Part shown: positions 8,953 through 19,243 of the stretch, piece after piece
Numbering within the stretch: position 1 is the first letter of the stretch
How the letters are laid out: the number at the start of each line of letters is the position of its first letter
The notes under the pieces: generated by a model
Told to the model about the DNA's origin: nothing
Databases searched by the model: none
Seen by the model: only the letters and a program-made list of their open reading frames with translations
Assembly (NCBI RefSeq): GCF_000281045.1
Contig: NW_008246118.1
Span: 167,417 to 231,416, forward strand
Source: Saprolegnia diclina VS20
Taxonomy: Eukaryota > Oomycota > Saprolegniomycetes > Saprolegniales > Saprolegniaceae
Length of the DNA: 64,000 nt
Direction of reading: 5' to 3'
Made by a program: the position numbers and the translations under genes

Positions 8953-10938
8953 ATGGGACGAAGCGCCTACATGACGGAGGATGTGACCAGTGTCAAGTCC
9001 AAGCACTCGCTATACGGCCACGGCCGGCGCTTGTATCAGCGTGCCGTCGCGATCGGCGGTCTCTTTGTTTTGCCGCTCATAGCGAGCGACGCGCTCGTCA
9101 ACAACTGGGCCATCAACGCGTACTTGGGCGACGGCAAGTTCTTCATCACGCCGATTGCAGCGGCCCAAAACGCGCAGCAGCTCAGTGCGCAGTACAGCTA
9201 CGCGCGGAATCTCGGCATTCCCAACCTCTCCAACATTGGCCAATGGATCGCCAACGCCACCGTTGTCAACCTCGTCACCGAGAGCGTCGACGTGTACGTC
9301 ATCAACGTCGGCGAGTTTGAACTGACGCGGACGACCAACCTTTGTCCGACGTTTGCCCAAACGTACAGTATCCCAAGCCTTGGCACCGTCCGTCTTGCGC
9401 TTGCGTCCGACTCGGTGAATTTCTACCGCGGCAACGCGCTCACGCATTTTCTTACCGACGACGCCGAGGCCAACTTGGGTAACTCCTCGATGAAGTCGAC
9501 CCAGTTATACGACCTCGGTTATGTGCCCGGGCGCGCCAGCACGGACCTCCGCTTCACGCACGACGTGGTCGTTCGCAACACGACGCAGCCGCAGTCGCAG
9601 ATTGTGAAATTTTACCGCATCTTTCCCCGCACGTTCTGCACCGGGTGCGCGCCAACGGCGGAGCTCGGCCATAGCGTTTGCAACTTCACCTACGTCTACA
9701 ACGACACGACCAAAGTGCTTCGCGTGACCAACAGCACCTTTGTGCCCGGCTCGACCTACATGTTTGGGCTCATGATGCAAAACTCGTCATTTGGCGTCGC
9801 AGCGCTCTACATCAAGCTCCTAGCGATCGCGATCGCGATCTGCGGGTACCTCGCGGGTCGGCGCACCGTCCAGTGGCTCGAAGTCGACCCGACCAAAGTC
9901 GATGGGCTTGTCGCCCGCACCTTCCGCATCATCCTCCCCAAGCTCTTTCCATACCAGAGCAACGCGCTGAGCTACGCGTCGTTTTGCTACAACTCGGATT
10001 TGTTTGTGTTTTTGTATGCGATCTCGGTGCTCCTCGACCTCAACAATTGCTTCATCTTTGTCCGCGAAGTCAACGTGTACAATTCGCTGGCGCCGCAGTT
10101 TCTCTACTCGCTGCAAATGTTTTCGCTTTCGAGCCGGCTGCTTTGGGTCAACTGCGCCTTTCTCAAGCTCCTCAAGATCGTCGGGAGCTTTGTGAGCACC
10201 GCGTCGTACAACGGCCAGAGCGCACTCATGGGCTTTTGCAATTTGTCGTCGACCACGTCCGTGTACCTCAGCGCCGTCCTCCTCGTTTACGTCCCAGCGT
10301 ACATTGAGTACAACAACTCGGTCGCAACGTCCATTCGCAACGTCAACGAAAGCATTGACGGCATCCGCGTCCGTGTCTTCGACGGGTTTTACCTCCGCGT
10401 GCTCTCGTCCGTCGGCGCCGGCCTCGTCCTCAACGTCGTCCTTGTCACGGCCGTGGACCGGCTCTGGAATTGGCGCTACTGGCAGCTTTTGGCAAAGAAT
10501 TCACTCGCGCGTCAAGCCATGTACAACAGCAGCTCGATCGTGTGCGACTTTCTCGACGGCATCGAGCCCGACGCAGACGACCGCAGCGCCGCGTCGTCGA
10601 TCGTGTGCCGCGCGCGCCGCCTGAGCACGCTGCAGTGGTTTTTCATGAGCCATTTGACGTGCTTTGGCTTGCCCGAGAAGCAGCTCCGCGCCAAGAAGCT
10701 CTCGATTGCACAGGTCACGGTCAAGCAGCACCACACGGCCAATTCGAGCACGCGGTCCAACTCGATTACGCACCCGACCGCGCTGCCGTTGCCGATCCCC
10801 GTGCCTGACGACGGCGCGTACATGGTGGTCCAGGACGGCGACCACAACATCCACCTCCTCGACGGCCAGCTCAACGACGTGACGAGCCTCGTCTACAACA
10901 TCAAGGTGCTCAAGAACACGACTGTCACCATAAAGTAA
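8953..10938 (+). CDS. 6-TM family protein, copy 1 (unknown function)
   Basis: An intronless gene for 661 residues; the first ATG in frame is 8953. Layout: about 30 cytosolic residues, membrane segment 1 (around 30-48), then the family block N-N-W...Y-L-G-D-G-K-F-F-I-T-P, a roughly 250-residue external part with several N-x-S/T sites and the F-C-T-G-C motif, then five further membrane segments between about 295 and 530, and a ~130-residue cytosolic tail. The tail holds R-A-R-R-L-S-T-L-Q-W-F-F-M-S-H-L and ends in V-Q-D-G-D-H-N-I-H-L-L-D-G followed by the hydrophobic K-V-L-K-N-T-T-V-T-I-K terminus. Five more full copies and one fragment in this window share this layout. I know no named family that fits. 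Here the glycine block is G-D-G-K instead of G-G-G-Y, so this copy is among the more divergent. Confidence 0.88.
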   Translation: MGRSAYMTEDVTSVKSKHSLYGHGRRLYQRAVAIGGLFVLPLIASDALVNNWAINAYLGDGKFFITPIAAAQNAQQLSAQYSYARNLGIPNLSNIGQWIANATVVNLVTESVDVYVINVGEFELTRTTNLCPTFAQTYSIPSLGTVRLALASDSVNFYRGNALTHFLTDDAEANLGNSSMKSTQLYDLGYVPGRASTDLRFTHDVVVRNTTQPQSQIVKFYRIFPRTFCTGCAPTAELGHSVCNFTYVYNDTTKVLRVTNSTFVPGSTYMFGLMMQNSSFGVAALYIKLLAIAIAICGYLAGRRTVQWLEVDPTKVDGLVARTFRIILPKLFPYQSNALSYASFCYNSDLFVFLYAISVLLDLNNCFIFVREVNVYNSLAPQFLYSLQMFSLSSRLLWVNCAFLKLLKIVGSFVSTASYNGQSALMGFCNLSSTTSVYLSAVLLVYVPAYIEYNNSVATSIRNVNESIDGIRVRVFDGFYLRVLSSVGAGLVLNVVLVTAVDRLWNWRYWQLLAKNSLARQAMYNSSSIVCDFLDGIEPDADDRSAASSIVCRARRLSTLQWFFMSHLTCFGLPEKQLRAKKLSIAQVTVKQHHTANSSTRSNSITHPTALPLPIPVPDDGAYMVVQDGDHNIHLLDGQLNDVTSLVYNIKVLKNTTVTIK

Positions 10939-11476
10939 GACAACCATGCATTTTACTGTGTTTTAGACAACTCTATCCAACTACATTTTCAAGTAATCCT
11001 ACTCGACACATTGATACAAAGTCAAGAAGCGAGCTACTCGCCTCTAGAGTGCAGACAGTGTACACGCTTCTTTCGTTGCATCTGTGTCGATGTGTGGTTT
11101 TTCACGTGTCACCTGGAATGGCACCCTTGACCAGCGAGAGCGACATTGCCAGCCGCATGAGCCGGCCATATCAACCGTTCGAAATAGTCGGCGACTCGAA
11201 CCAAAATACATTGAAGCCGAAGCCACCTTGATCTTGACGTTTTGGCATGTCGCTTGCTCATGCCAAAGATACTCTGAGCCAAGCCAGCACACATGTTCTG
11301 TCGCAAGTGCTGCCATTTTATTTTTTTTCCTATCCGAACCAACTTGTTTTCATATTGGAGCCATAAACTGTCGAGGCACTGCCTCGTGCGATCTATGTAC
11401 GTGACCATTCAAGGGCATGAAGCAAAATCCCTTGACAGTTTGAGTGTATTTTTACATGAAATATATACAATTTTAT
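10939..11476. other. Convergent intergenic region between family copies 1 and 2
   Basis: A 538-base AT-richer stretch between the 3' ends of two oppositely oriented family genes. It contains only short open frames. No family remnant is visible here. Confidence 0.5.
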
Positions 11477-13435
11477 CTATCGAATCGTAATGTGTGCGTC
11501 CTTGAGCACTTTGGCATTGAAGGATGTGCTGCCCACGTCGGCAAAGTTGCCGTCAAGCAAGTGAATCACACGGTCGCCGTCCTGAACGATCGTGAAGAAC
11601 TCTTCTGCCTCCTCCTCTTCGATCGCGTCGGCTGGCTCGCGCGCCGACACGGCCGACTGCGCCGTGGGGTTGCGAAAGGCCCGCGCGACCTTGACTTGGA
11701 CGAGCAGCGTCTTCTTCTTCTTCACGAGGAGGTCTTTGGCCGGCAAGCCAAAGCACGTCAAATGACTCATGAAGAACCACTGGAGCGTGCTCAGCCGGCG
11801 CGCGCGAATGCTCGTCGTCGTCGTCACGCCGTCTTCGTGGCTTTCGAGGCGCGGGAGGTAGTCGCAGAGGATCGAGCTGCTGTTGTAGACTGTTTGGCGC
11901 GTAAGCGAGTTCTTGCGCAGCGTGCGCCAGTACTTGTAGTTGATGACGTGGTCGATGACTGTGACGCAAAACACATTTGCGAGCAGGAGGTAGATGATGG
12001 ACGACGCCACGCGCATGTAGCTGCCGTCAAACACTTCGACACGGAGGCCGTCGAGCGACTCCACCGACTTGGGCAGATCCGCGTGCACCGAGTTGTCGTA
12101 CTCGACGAACGCGGGGATGAAGAAGAGCATGATCGCGCTGAGGTAGAGGTACGTGACCGTCGAGAAATTGAAGAACGTCATGACGTTGCTCTGCCCATTG
12201 TAGTTCGAGTGCACGACGAGGTTCCAAAAGATCTTGCAGAATTTGAGAATCGCGCAGTTGACCCAGAGCAGTCGGCACGAAAGCGAAAACATCATGAGCG
12301 ACACGAGGACTTGGGGCGCCGGCGCATTGTACACGTTGACGCTACCGACGTACAAGAGGCAATTTTGCAGATCGAGGAGCACCGAGAACGTGTAGACGAA
12401 CACAAAGATGTCCGAGTTGTAGCAAAACATGTCGTAGCTGAGCGCATTGCTCGCAAATGGAAAATACTTTGGGATGACGGTCCGCAGGACCTTGGCGACG
12501 ATCGAGTCGGGTTTCGACGGGTCGACCTCAAACCACTGCACGGTGCGCCGGCTCGCGAGGAAGCCGCCGATGCCAAGCGCGATCGCCAAGAGCTTGCCGA
12601 CAAGCGACAGCGTGCCGACGGCCGAGTTGACCATGGTCACGCCCAGTTTGTATGTCGAGCCAGGCACAAAGTCGCTCGAGATAACGCGGAGTGTCGCCGT
12701 CGCGTCACTATACGATAGCGTCATGTTGCATTTGCTGAACCCGAGCTCGGCAATCGGCGTGCACCCCGTGCAAAAGTTGTGCGAGTACATGCGAAAATAC
12801 GGCACGACAACATGCTGCAGTTGCGACGTGTTGGCGATTTGGAATGGCTTGGTGAAGCGTTTATCAACGCTCGTGCGCCCGGGAATGTACCCGAGCTTCA
12901 ATAGCTCAGTGCTCGACATACCGGGCGTCGCCAAGTTGGCGGTTTGGTCGTTTGTAAAGATATGGTCGAGCGCGTGCCCGCGGTAGAACGAGATGGCGTC
13001 GTCCGCGAGCGCCAAGCGAATCGATGACGCCGACGACGCGCTGTACGTGCCCGTGAAGATCGGACAGAGATCCGTGGCCGGCGTGAGCGCATACTCGCCG
13101 GCTGTAAACGTGTACATGTGCTTACTCTTGGTCACAAGGTGGTTCACCGTCACGTTTGTCATCCAGTACCCGATGTCCGAGAGGTTGGCAATCGCGCGGC
13201 CGTGGCCAAAGCTGTACTCAGTATCGAGCTCATACGCGGCACCAATACCGCCGACCGGCGTCAAGAAGAAGTAGCCGCCGCCGAGGTAGTTGTTGAGCGA
13301 CCAGTTGTTGACGACTGCGTCCGCTGTGAGCAAGAAGACGACAAACGTCCCGATGAGCCGGACGGCGTACCGGTGCAGGGTGTCGGACGCGCGGATGAGG
13401 CGCACCCGAAGCGGCAGGATGGTTTCAGGGCGCAT
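11477..13435 (-). CDS. 6-TM family protein, copy 2 (unknown function)
   Basis: Intronless, 652 residues from the ATG at 13435. It carries the same blocks in the same order as copy 1: membrane segment 1, V-N-N-W-S-L-N-N-Y-L-G-G-G-Y-F-F, the N-F-C-T-G-C motif in the external domain, R-R-T-V-Q-W-F-E-V-D-P just after segment 2, C-Y-N-S-D-I-F-V-F before segment 3, and R-A-R-R-L-S-T-L-Q-W-F-F-M-S-H-L in the tail. The tail has an acidic run (E-E-E-E-A-E-E-F-F) before V-Q-D-G-D-R-V-I-H-L-L-D-G. It faces copy 1 tail to tail, and its promoter abuts the decayed fragment at 13584. Function unknown; a surface or endomembrane protein is inferred. Confidence 0.88.
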   Translation of the reverse strand: MRPETILPLRVRLIRASDTLHRYAVRLIGTFVVFLLTADAVVNNWSLNNYLGGGYFFLTPVGGIGAAYELDTEYSFGHGRAIANLSDIGYWMTNVTVNHLVTKSKHMYTFTAGEYALTPATDLCPIFTGTYSASSASSIRLALADDAISFYRGHALDHIFTNDQTANLATPGMSSTELLKLGYIPGRTSVDKRFTKPFQIANTSQLQHVVVPYFRMYSHNFCTGCTPIAELGFSKCNMTLSYSDATATLRVISSDFVPGSTYKLGVTMVNSAVGTLSLVGKLLAIALGIGGFLASRRTVQWFEVDPSKPDSIVAKVLRTVIPKYFPFASNALSYDMFCYNSDIFVFVYTFSVLLDLQNCLLYVGSVNVYNAPAPQVLVSLMMFSLSCRLLWVNCAILKFCKIFWNLVVHSNYNGQSNVMTFFNFSTVTYLYLSAIMLFFIPAFVEYDNSVHADLPKSVESLDGLRVEVFDGSYMRVASSIIYLLLANVFCVTVIDHVINYKYWRTLRKNSLTRQTVYNSSSILCDYLPRLESHEDGVTTTTSIRARRLSTLQWFFMSHLTCFGLPAKDLLVKKKKTLLVQVKVARAFRNPTAQSAVSAREPADAIEEEEAEEFFTIVQDGDRVIHLLDGNFADVGSTSFNAKVLKDAHITIR

Positions 13436-13583
13436 GTTGGCTACTGCCTTGGTGCAGCAGTTGACGCTATAATTAGTGGGGCGAGCCAAGCGGCGCTGAA
13501 ACCGGTGGCGTCCCTTCTACTACAATGACGTCATGAACCGTACAAGCTCAGCCTCTCCTCTGTACATCGCATGCAAAATCCAC

Positions 13584-14193
13584 ACATGCCAGAGACGACT
13601 ATTACGTCCGCGTCGCGTCTTCGATTGCACTGGGGCTCTTTCTCAACGTTCAACGTGTTGCTCGTGGCGGCGCTCGACCATCTCTGAAATCGACAAAACT
13701 GGGTCATTTCAGCCAAAAACAACTGGCGCGCCAAGCCAACTTCACCAGCACCTCGATTGTCTGTGATTACTTGGATGGGATTGAGCCCGATACCGACACG
13801 ACAAGCGAGGCGTCAATCCTAATGCGCCGCGCACGCCGCTTGAGCACGCTCCAGTGGTTCTTCATGAAACACTTAATGTGCTTTGGCTTACCGCAGAAGG
13901 AGCTGCGAATGAAGAAGCAGTCGCTCAACAACGTGCAGTCGCGCCTCCAGACGCAACGAACCAACGGAACGCGCTCGATTGCGCGCAGCGACACTCTCTC
14001 AGCTTTGAGCTCGAAAAAACCCGGCGGCAGCAGCGACGACATTCGCGACTTGTTCTCGATGGTCGTCCAAGATGGCGACCGCCACATCCACCTCCTCGAC
14101 GGTCAGCGCAGCGACGTGATCAGTCTTGTCTACAGCATCAAGATACTCAAAAATTCTACCGTCACCATCAATCAAGACAACACGTTGGTTTAA
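13584..14193 (+). pseudogene. Decayed 5'-truncated copy of the 6-TM family
   Basis: Only the last membrane segment and the cytosolic tail remain. Homology starts near 13584 (D-Y-Y-V-R-V-A-S-S-I-A). A 7-base near-duplication (CAACGTT at 13644-13650, CAACGTG at 13651-13657) shifts the frame; reading on in the shifted frame gives N-V-L-L-V-A-A-L-D-H-L and then TGA at 13685-13687. A further one-base loss near 13725 shifts the frame again, just before L-A-R-Q. From there an open frame runs to TAA at 14191-14193 and includes R-R-A-R-R-L-S-T-L-Q-W-F-F and V-Q-D-G-D-R-H-I-H-L-L-D-G. The intact tail (about 150 residues) suggests recent decay, or expression of the tail alone; I favour pseudogene. Confidence 0.85.
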
Positions 14194-14239
14194 TAAAACT
14201 ACCTGCACGCAACTCTACCTGAGACAGTGACAAACACGC

Positions 14240-15139
14240 ATGGCGCAGACACGACCTGCATTCTTTAGAGGTCGAGTGTTGGTCAGCATCAATGGAACAA
14301 GCGCCGAACGCCGCTCGTGGCCGAGACGAATGCCAGAAAGGCCAACGTCACTTTGCCTTTTGCAGGAAATGACGACATCCTCGCCCGTGCCGCTGCGCGA
14401 GATTATGGACGAAGCGTTCGCGCGCGCCCTCGCTGCGACGACGCACGACGACCTCCCGGAAGGCTACGACCCCAAGGACTTTGAGGACAGCCTCCCCGAC
14501 GGCTACGACCCCAAGGACTTTGAGGACGACTTGCCGCCAGGGTACAATCCCCGAGATTTCGAAGATGGCCCCGACTACAGCGTCGACGCGCTGGCGGCGG
14601 ACGTGGACTACGCGTTGGCACTCTCGCTGCAAGAGGCAGAGGCCGACAGCGACTATACCTCGCTCGTTTCGCTGCAAGCCTCGGTCGCCAACGACGCCGA
14701 CGACAACTACGATGAGTATGAAGAGGACGACGACGACGTTGTGCCCGCCAACTTTGATTTTTCGGTTGCACCCAAGGACGACTCCAAGCCCAAGCGCAAG
14801 AAGCGGGTGCAGAAAGATGCCCGCCGGTTCTACAGCGCCGCCAAGGTGGCCGCGGTGCCTCGCCAGCTCCTCGCGCTCAAGGGCCGACTCGATGACATGG
14901 ACGCGCTCATGACGTTTCTATCTACGCAAAAGAACTCGCTCGCGATTGCCAACGATGGCCACAAGATGTTTCGCGCGGCCGCGCATGTGGGCGACGACGA
15001 GTTCTCGCTGTACGTCAAGGGCACGGAAGCCGACATGCAGGTGCTACTGGCGTACGTCATGACGCAGGTCGAGTCGGTCGTGATCTTGGCCGTCAAGGAC
15101 GTGGCGGCTGCGCCCGAGCCGCTGATCAGCCTCGATTAA
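14240..15139 (+). CDS. Acidic protein with UIM-like helix and DPKDFED repeats
   Basis: A single-exon frame of 299 residues from the ATG at 14240; a second ATG at 14369 (residue 44) is the more natural start because the first 43 residues are low-quality basic sequence and a tttgcag acceptor-like site lies just before it. Three back-to-back units of about 15 residues read L-P-x-G-Y-[DN]-P-[KR]-D-F-E-D. They are followed by Y-A-L-A-L-S-L-Q-E-A, which fits the ubiquitin-interacting motif pattern, then a long Asp/Glu run, a basic patch (K-P-K-R-K-K-R) and a folded C-terminal part of about 100 residues. A role in ubiquitin recognition is plausible from the UIM alone. I do not recognise the full protein. 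Confidence 0.72.
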   Translation: MAQTRPAFFRGRVLVSINGTSAERRSWPRRMPERPTSLCLLQEMTTSSPVPLREIMDEAFARALAATTHDDLPEGYDPKDFEDSLPDGYDPKDFEDDLPPGYNPRDFEDGPDYSVDALAADVDYALALSLQEAEADSDYTSLVSLQASVANDADDNYDEYEEDDDDVVPANFDFSVAPKDDSKPKRKKRVQKDARRFYSAAKVAAVPRQLLALKGRLDDMDALMTFLSTQKNSLAIANDGHKMFRAAAHVGDDEFSLYVKGTEADMQVLLAYVMTQVESVVILAVKDVAAAPEPLISLD

Positions 15140-15507
15140 CCCTCCGTACATATAACTATCTATCTATTCCATTGAACCAAACGAGTTCGCACTGTCTCTG
15201 GCTGCATAAAGCACACGAACGTTGCGATTTCGGATTGTGTAGCGCTCTGAGCAGTCAGACATAATGGCTGCTGTGGTGTGGGAGAGGCGGCTGGCATCAA
15301 CCTCAGCCATTCACGCTTCAATGCGCCAGAGCCTGACAGCCACGCTAGCACCTTGAATCAGCTGCAGGAATCATTCAAGCGCTCCAGGAGTCTATTAAAA
15401 GGGCGGCGGCGGGCCGAGCTGGTCCCAGCCTCGGGCAAGCTCCCGCCACATCAAGTTGCCACGTAAAAACCAGGCGCCGTTCCTGATCTCGATGGACCTC
15501 AACTAGG
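15140..15507. other. Intergenic region, promoter of ankyrin gene
   Basis: These 368 bases separate two plus-strand genes. An AT-rich word (TATTAAAAG) lies near 15393, about 115 bases before the next ATG, and could be a TATA-like element. Nothing else recognised. Confidence 0.4.
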
Positions 15508-16680
15508 ATGAGTATTCAAAAACCAAGTTTGGGCGTAGCCAGGGCATCGTTCCAAATTAGGCTTTTTCCTTTTTCGAACGATGGAACAACGCAATTCGCG
15601 TCGCATTCGATGACCAGTTTCAGATCGACGACGCGTATGCTCAAGCTGCTGCTGCACCACCACACAAAGGTCGGCGTCTTCCTCGTCGTCGCGGGCTTCG
15701 TCTGGGAGTACCCGCGCATCATGCTCGCGCAGTACGTTGTGGGCATGCTGAGCGACTACCTGCACAGCAACCACCATCGGTCAGTGCTCCTCGGCATGTA
15801 CGTCGGTCTCATTGCCGCCGCCACGTCACTCTTCCGCGAAGACGCGCGCAGCGACCAGCCGTACCTCTGGAAGTACGTGCTGGCGACCCCCATGACGCTC
15901 GCTGGCGGCGCTGTTCGCCTCTTCGGCGTGCCCGTGTATTCGCTCGTCGTCGCGGTCTGGGAAGCCAATGTCGCCTTGCAGGCCACGACGGGACCGCAGT
16001 ACACACACCGGCTCCACGAAGCCTACGTAGCGCGGCTCCAGTCGGTCGGCGGTGCACAAGCACTGCCGCTGTCGGCGTTCACGTCCGGTGTGGCCTCGAT
16101 CCACGACCCGACGGGCGGGTACGGCGAGGTGCTTGCCTATGCGCGTTTCTCGGCCAAGATTGTGCTTGCGCTCTTCTTCTGCGTCGTCTATGGCATTGCG
16201 ACCTTTTGCAACGCGCCGGGCCTCGGTACGTTATCTCGTTCTCGGTATCTTTGTTCTTATTGAGATGAAATAGCGGGCGAGAACCTCCGGGACGCTGTCC
16301 GCAACTGCGACGTAGACAGCGCCAAGAAGGCGCTCTCACGGGGCACGGACCCGAACAGCAAGGGCCACGACAAGGGCTCGGCACTGCACATTTGCGCGCA
16401 GCAAGCGCTCTCCGAGATGGCGCGCGTACTCCTTGAAGCCGGCGCCGACGTCAACTTGCCCGACGCATTTGGGTTTACGCCCTTGCACTGGGCTGTCCAG
16501 CTTCGACGCGAAGAAACGTGCATTGAGAAGCGGCTCGAGGTCGTCCGCGTCCTCCTCGAATACGGTGCAAATGTGAATGTCGTCAACTTCAATGGCGTGT
16601 CACCGGCCATGATTGCCGCGCGGCCCGAGAACGTCCGTGCCCACGACGTCATCCAGCTCTACGGCTGCGACGTCGACTAG
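15508..16680 (+). CDS. Membrane protein with C-terminal ankyrin repeats
   Basis: Exons 15508-16225 and 16274-16680, joined by a 48-nt intron in frame, give 374 residues. The N-terminal two thirds hold about four hydrophobic segments (first around residues 50-75). The second exon encodes roughly three ankyrin repeats: G-S-A-L-H-I-C-A-Q-Q, then G-F-T-P-L-H-W-A-V-Q, then a degenerate G-V-S-P-A-M-I-A-A-R, with the inter-repeat hairpins G-A-D-V-N and G-A-N-V-N. Ankyrin repeats bind proteins; attached to membrane segments they suggest an endomembrane scaffold, but I cannot name the partner. A later ATG at 15610 would shorten the protein by 34 residues and still keep the first hydrophobic segment. 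Confidence 0.82.
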
Positions 16681-17813
16681 CACGTTAGAAAGACCCAGTG
16701 CTCTATTTTGATAACTACTTATTTGTTCACCTTGCGCTTGCAGCGCAGGACGTCAGGTCGCGCGTCACCGGCAGTAGATGGTCGACAAGTGCGTGATTCG
16801 AGCTCCATGGTACGCTCATGGAGTGACGTCGACGGGATCCAACTGTGGTGATCTTGCACAAGCAGCGGTCGCATGACCACACCAACGCACACACTCGCCA
16901 TCGAGGCTTGCCATTGCAGCGCCGCCTTTCCTGCCATCGACACGACTGCAACGCTGCAATCTTATAGGCGCGGGTGCTAATCTTATATGCGCGCGTAGGA
17001 GATGTGCTTCAGAGGCCGCGTGCTGCTGCTGTATCGCCAAGCAATTCCAATGGCGCCTACTAGTCGCTTGACTGCCACCATGCGTGGTATCGCGGTGACT
17101 GTAGTTGCTCGCCACCTCTGATGGATGCTCGCCATGCCCGTATTCGAATGATGGAAGAACAACGCATGCGTTCGAGTCCATTGCAGCCTCTTACCGTGGC
17201 AGTCGATGGCGCCGCCGTAGGCAGTAGGTGCCAGTAGCCATACCTCTGCGTACCTTGGGGCACCGCTCGCGCGTAGTACGGTCCCGTCGGCGGCGCGAAT
17301 CTTGGCATTTGCAGCGATCGGTCGGCCAGCGCACGCAATTAAAATAAAGTGCAATCTCATGCGTCGTTTAATAGAATTACGTCGTAGCGCTTCTTGCGCG
17401 CGGGGACTCGGTCATTAAAAATGTGCGTATTTTAATGCATGCGGTGAGCTGCCATCGAGTGGCGCGGATTGGCAGATTCATTCTCGCGTTTGATTGGCTA
17501 AAAAGACGAATGTCTGGCATGTGATTGGCTGCAATAGAAAAGCGCCGTTGGCTGGTGGAGAGTCATCTCCATACAAACCGTTTGGTGGACGGGAGTCTGT
17601 GTGGGGAATTTCGTCCTTTGGCTTTTATTATTGGACTTTTCGCAAGGACTAAGGTATGGAGACGACGTAGGACGAGCTCGCTTCGTGCAGGTGGCACCCG
17701 ATGCATGGCCGGCGCAGCTGGCAGCGAGGCCGCGGCCATGCGTCGGCGCAACCATCGCGAACGACCTCGACCGTGCGCATTGGACACGGCGCTCATGGCG
17801 ATGCGTAGAAACA
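16681..17813. other. Intergenic region with eL42 promoter
   Basis: About 1.1 kb with no supported gene. The last 350 bases carry three ATTGG (CCAAT) words (17467, 17492, 17523). They sit about 290-350 bases before the eL42 ATG, which suggests a long 5' untranslated region or an intron in it. Confidence 0.5.
17466..17531 (+). promoter_or_regulatory. Cluster of inverted CCAAT boxes before eL42
   Basis: ATTGG words occur at 17467 (GGATTGGCAG), 17492 (GATTGGCTAAAAAG) and 17523 (GATTGGCTGCAA). Clustered CCAAT boxes are typical of strong constitutive promoters such as those of ribosomal protein genes. The role is inferred from position and repetition. Confidence 0.5.
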
Positions 17814-18128
17814 ATGGTGAACATCCCCAAGGAACGTCGCACCTTCTGCAAGGGCAAGAAGTGCCGCAAGCACACTGTGCACAAGGTCACGCAGTACAAG
17901 GCCGGCAAGGCGTCCAAGTTCGCCCAGGGTGCTCGTCGTTATAACGAGAAGCAGCAGGGTTTCGGTGGTCAGACCAAGCCCGTCTTCCACAAGAAGGCGA
18001 AGACCACCAAGAAGATCACGCTTCGCATGGAGTGCAAGGAGTGCAAGGCCAAGAAGCAGCTCCCCATCAAGCGCACCAAGCACTTCGAACTTGGTGAGAA
18101 GAAGAAGACGTCGGGCCATACCTACTAA
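17814..18128 (+). CDS. RPL44: 60S ribosomal protein eL42 (L44/L36a)
   Basis: The ATG at 17814 starts a 104-residue protein that is full length for eL42. Hallmarks: [12 protein letters not shown] start, zinc-binding cysteine pairs C12/C17 and C74/C77, the [10 protein letters not shown] loop and a very basic composition. The protein sits at the tRNA exit site of the large subunit. Residue 56 is proline; in yeasts, glutamine at this position gives cycloheximide resistance, so the gene encodes the sensitive form. In many eukaryotes an intron follows the first codon; here the coding part is continuous, and any intron must lie in the 5' leader. Confidence 0.97.
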   Translation: MVNIPKERRTFCKGKKCRKHTVHKVTQYKAGKASKFAQGARRYNEKQQGFGGQTKPVFHKKAKTTKKITLRMECKECKAKKQLPIKRTKHFELGEKKKTSGHTY

Positions 18129-19243
18129 GCGCTTGGTCCTGCGTTCGCTCGTCTGTTGAGTGCCTTTTTCCCACGTCGTCGTCGTCGCTTGCGCACTGGA
18201 TCGCCATGTCGAGTGCCATTTGATTGATTGATCACTGCGAGTCCAATAAGATACCTACTTCTTCATGGTGTCTCTCCTCGTGTGTCCTTCCGCATAGTGC
18301 CACCAGCGGAGGAGCTTTCGCACCGAGCCGTCCGTGAGAGATACACAGCGTCTCTTGCGCGTGCGAACCTGAGTCGCCCGAAGCGAGCCAGGAAACATCC
18401 TCAACTCTCAGAACTGAGCCAAGCTCTATTACCTCAGTGGTGTTTCTCTGAGGCCAAGACGAGTTGACTGCTCCTCAGTTGACCTACACTGGGCACACCA
18501 ACCAACGTGCTACAGAAGCTGCATCGTGCAGCCAAGTGTCGGTGAACCGTCGGCAGTATTTGCAATCGTCTCTTCCTCGTCTGTTGTTGCCGGTCATCAC
18601 ACGAGTCGACACGATGATGGCTACTAGTACACCTTGGGTGCCCATTTCGTGCACATCTTGGCTTGGCTCTTGCACCACCGGTGCCAGGACTGTAGATATG
18701 GTACAGAGGTCGCATCAGGTTCCAAGCCACCGAGGCAAGCTGCGTACAGTGGGTGTCAATGACGGCAGGCAGCTAGCAGGCAGGTATTGTGATGCTCATC
18801 GTCGATCTAGCTTGAACCACGAGCAAAAGGCGGTGAAGCGAAAAGCTACAGAGCGATTCCGAAGTTCGCTCAAAGTTAACCTGTGTCAGCCCAACGAGAC
18901 CGATAGAAGAGCACCATGGAAGAGCACGCTGACGATCAAGATCCGTCATCATATGCCATCTCGAGCGCGCCGCATGAGACTTCGTGAGCGAGACGCGTCC
19001 TTATCCCAAAGGTGACGCGTCGTGGCCACGCATGCGGAAGACGTATCGTAGCAGAGTTGATTCGCCCGTAAACAGAGGCCGAATATCGAGCTGTACAACT
19101 TGTGTGTTGCGAGTTCTTCGCTCGCGTCATCTCTCTGCTTTGACAAGGCTGCCAGCAACGCACACTGGTGACGTGGCCCTCGTCGATGGTGTAGCTGCTC
19201 AAGGCCAACGAGACGAAAACAAGTTATTAGTTACAAGGCGCGC
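18129..19243. other. Intergenic region without recognised gene
   Basis: About 1.1 kb between the 3' ends of eL42 (plus) and fumarylacetoacetase (minus). Open frames are short and unlike the codon use of neighbours. Nothing else seen. Confidence 0.5.
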
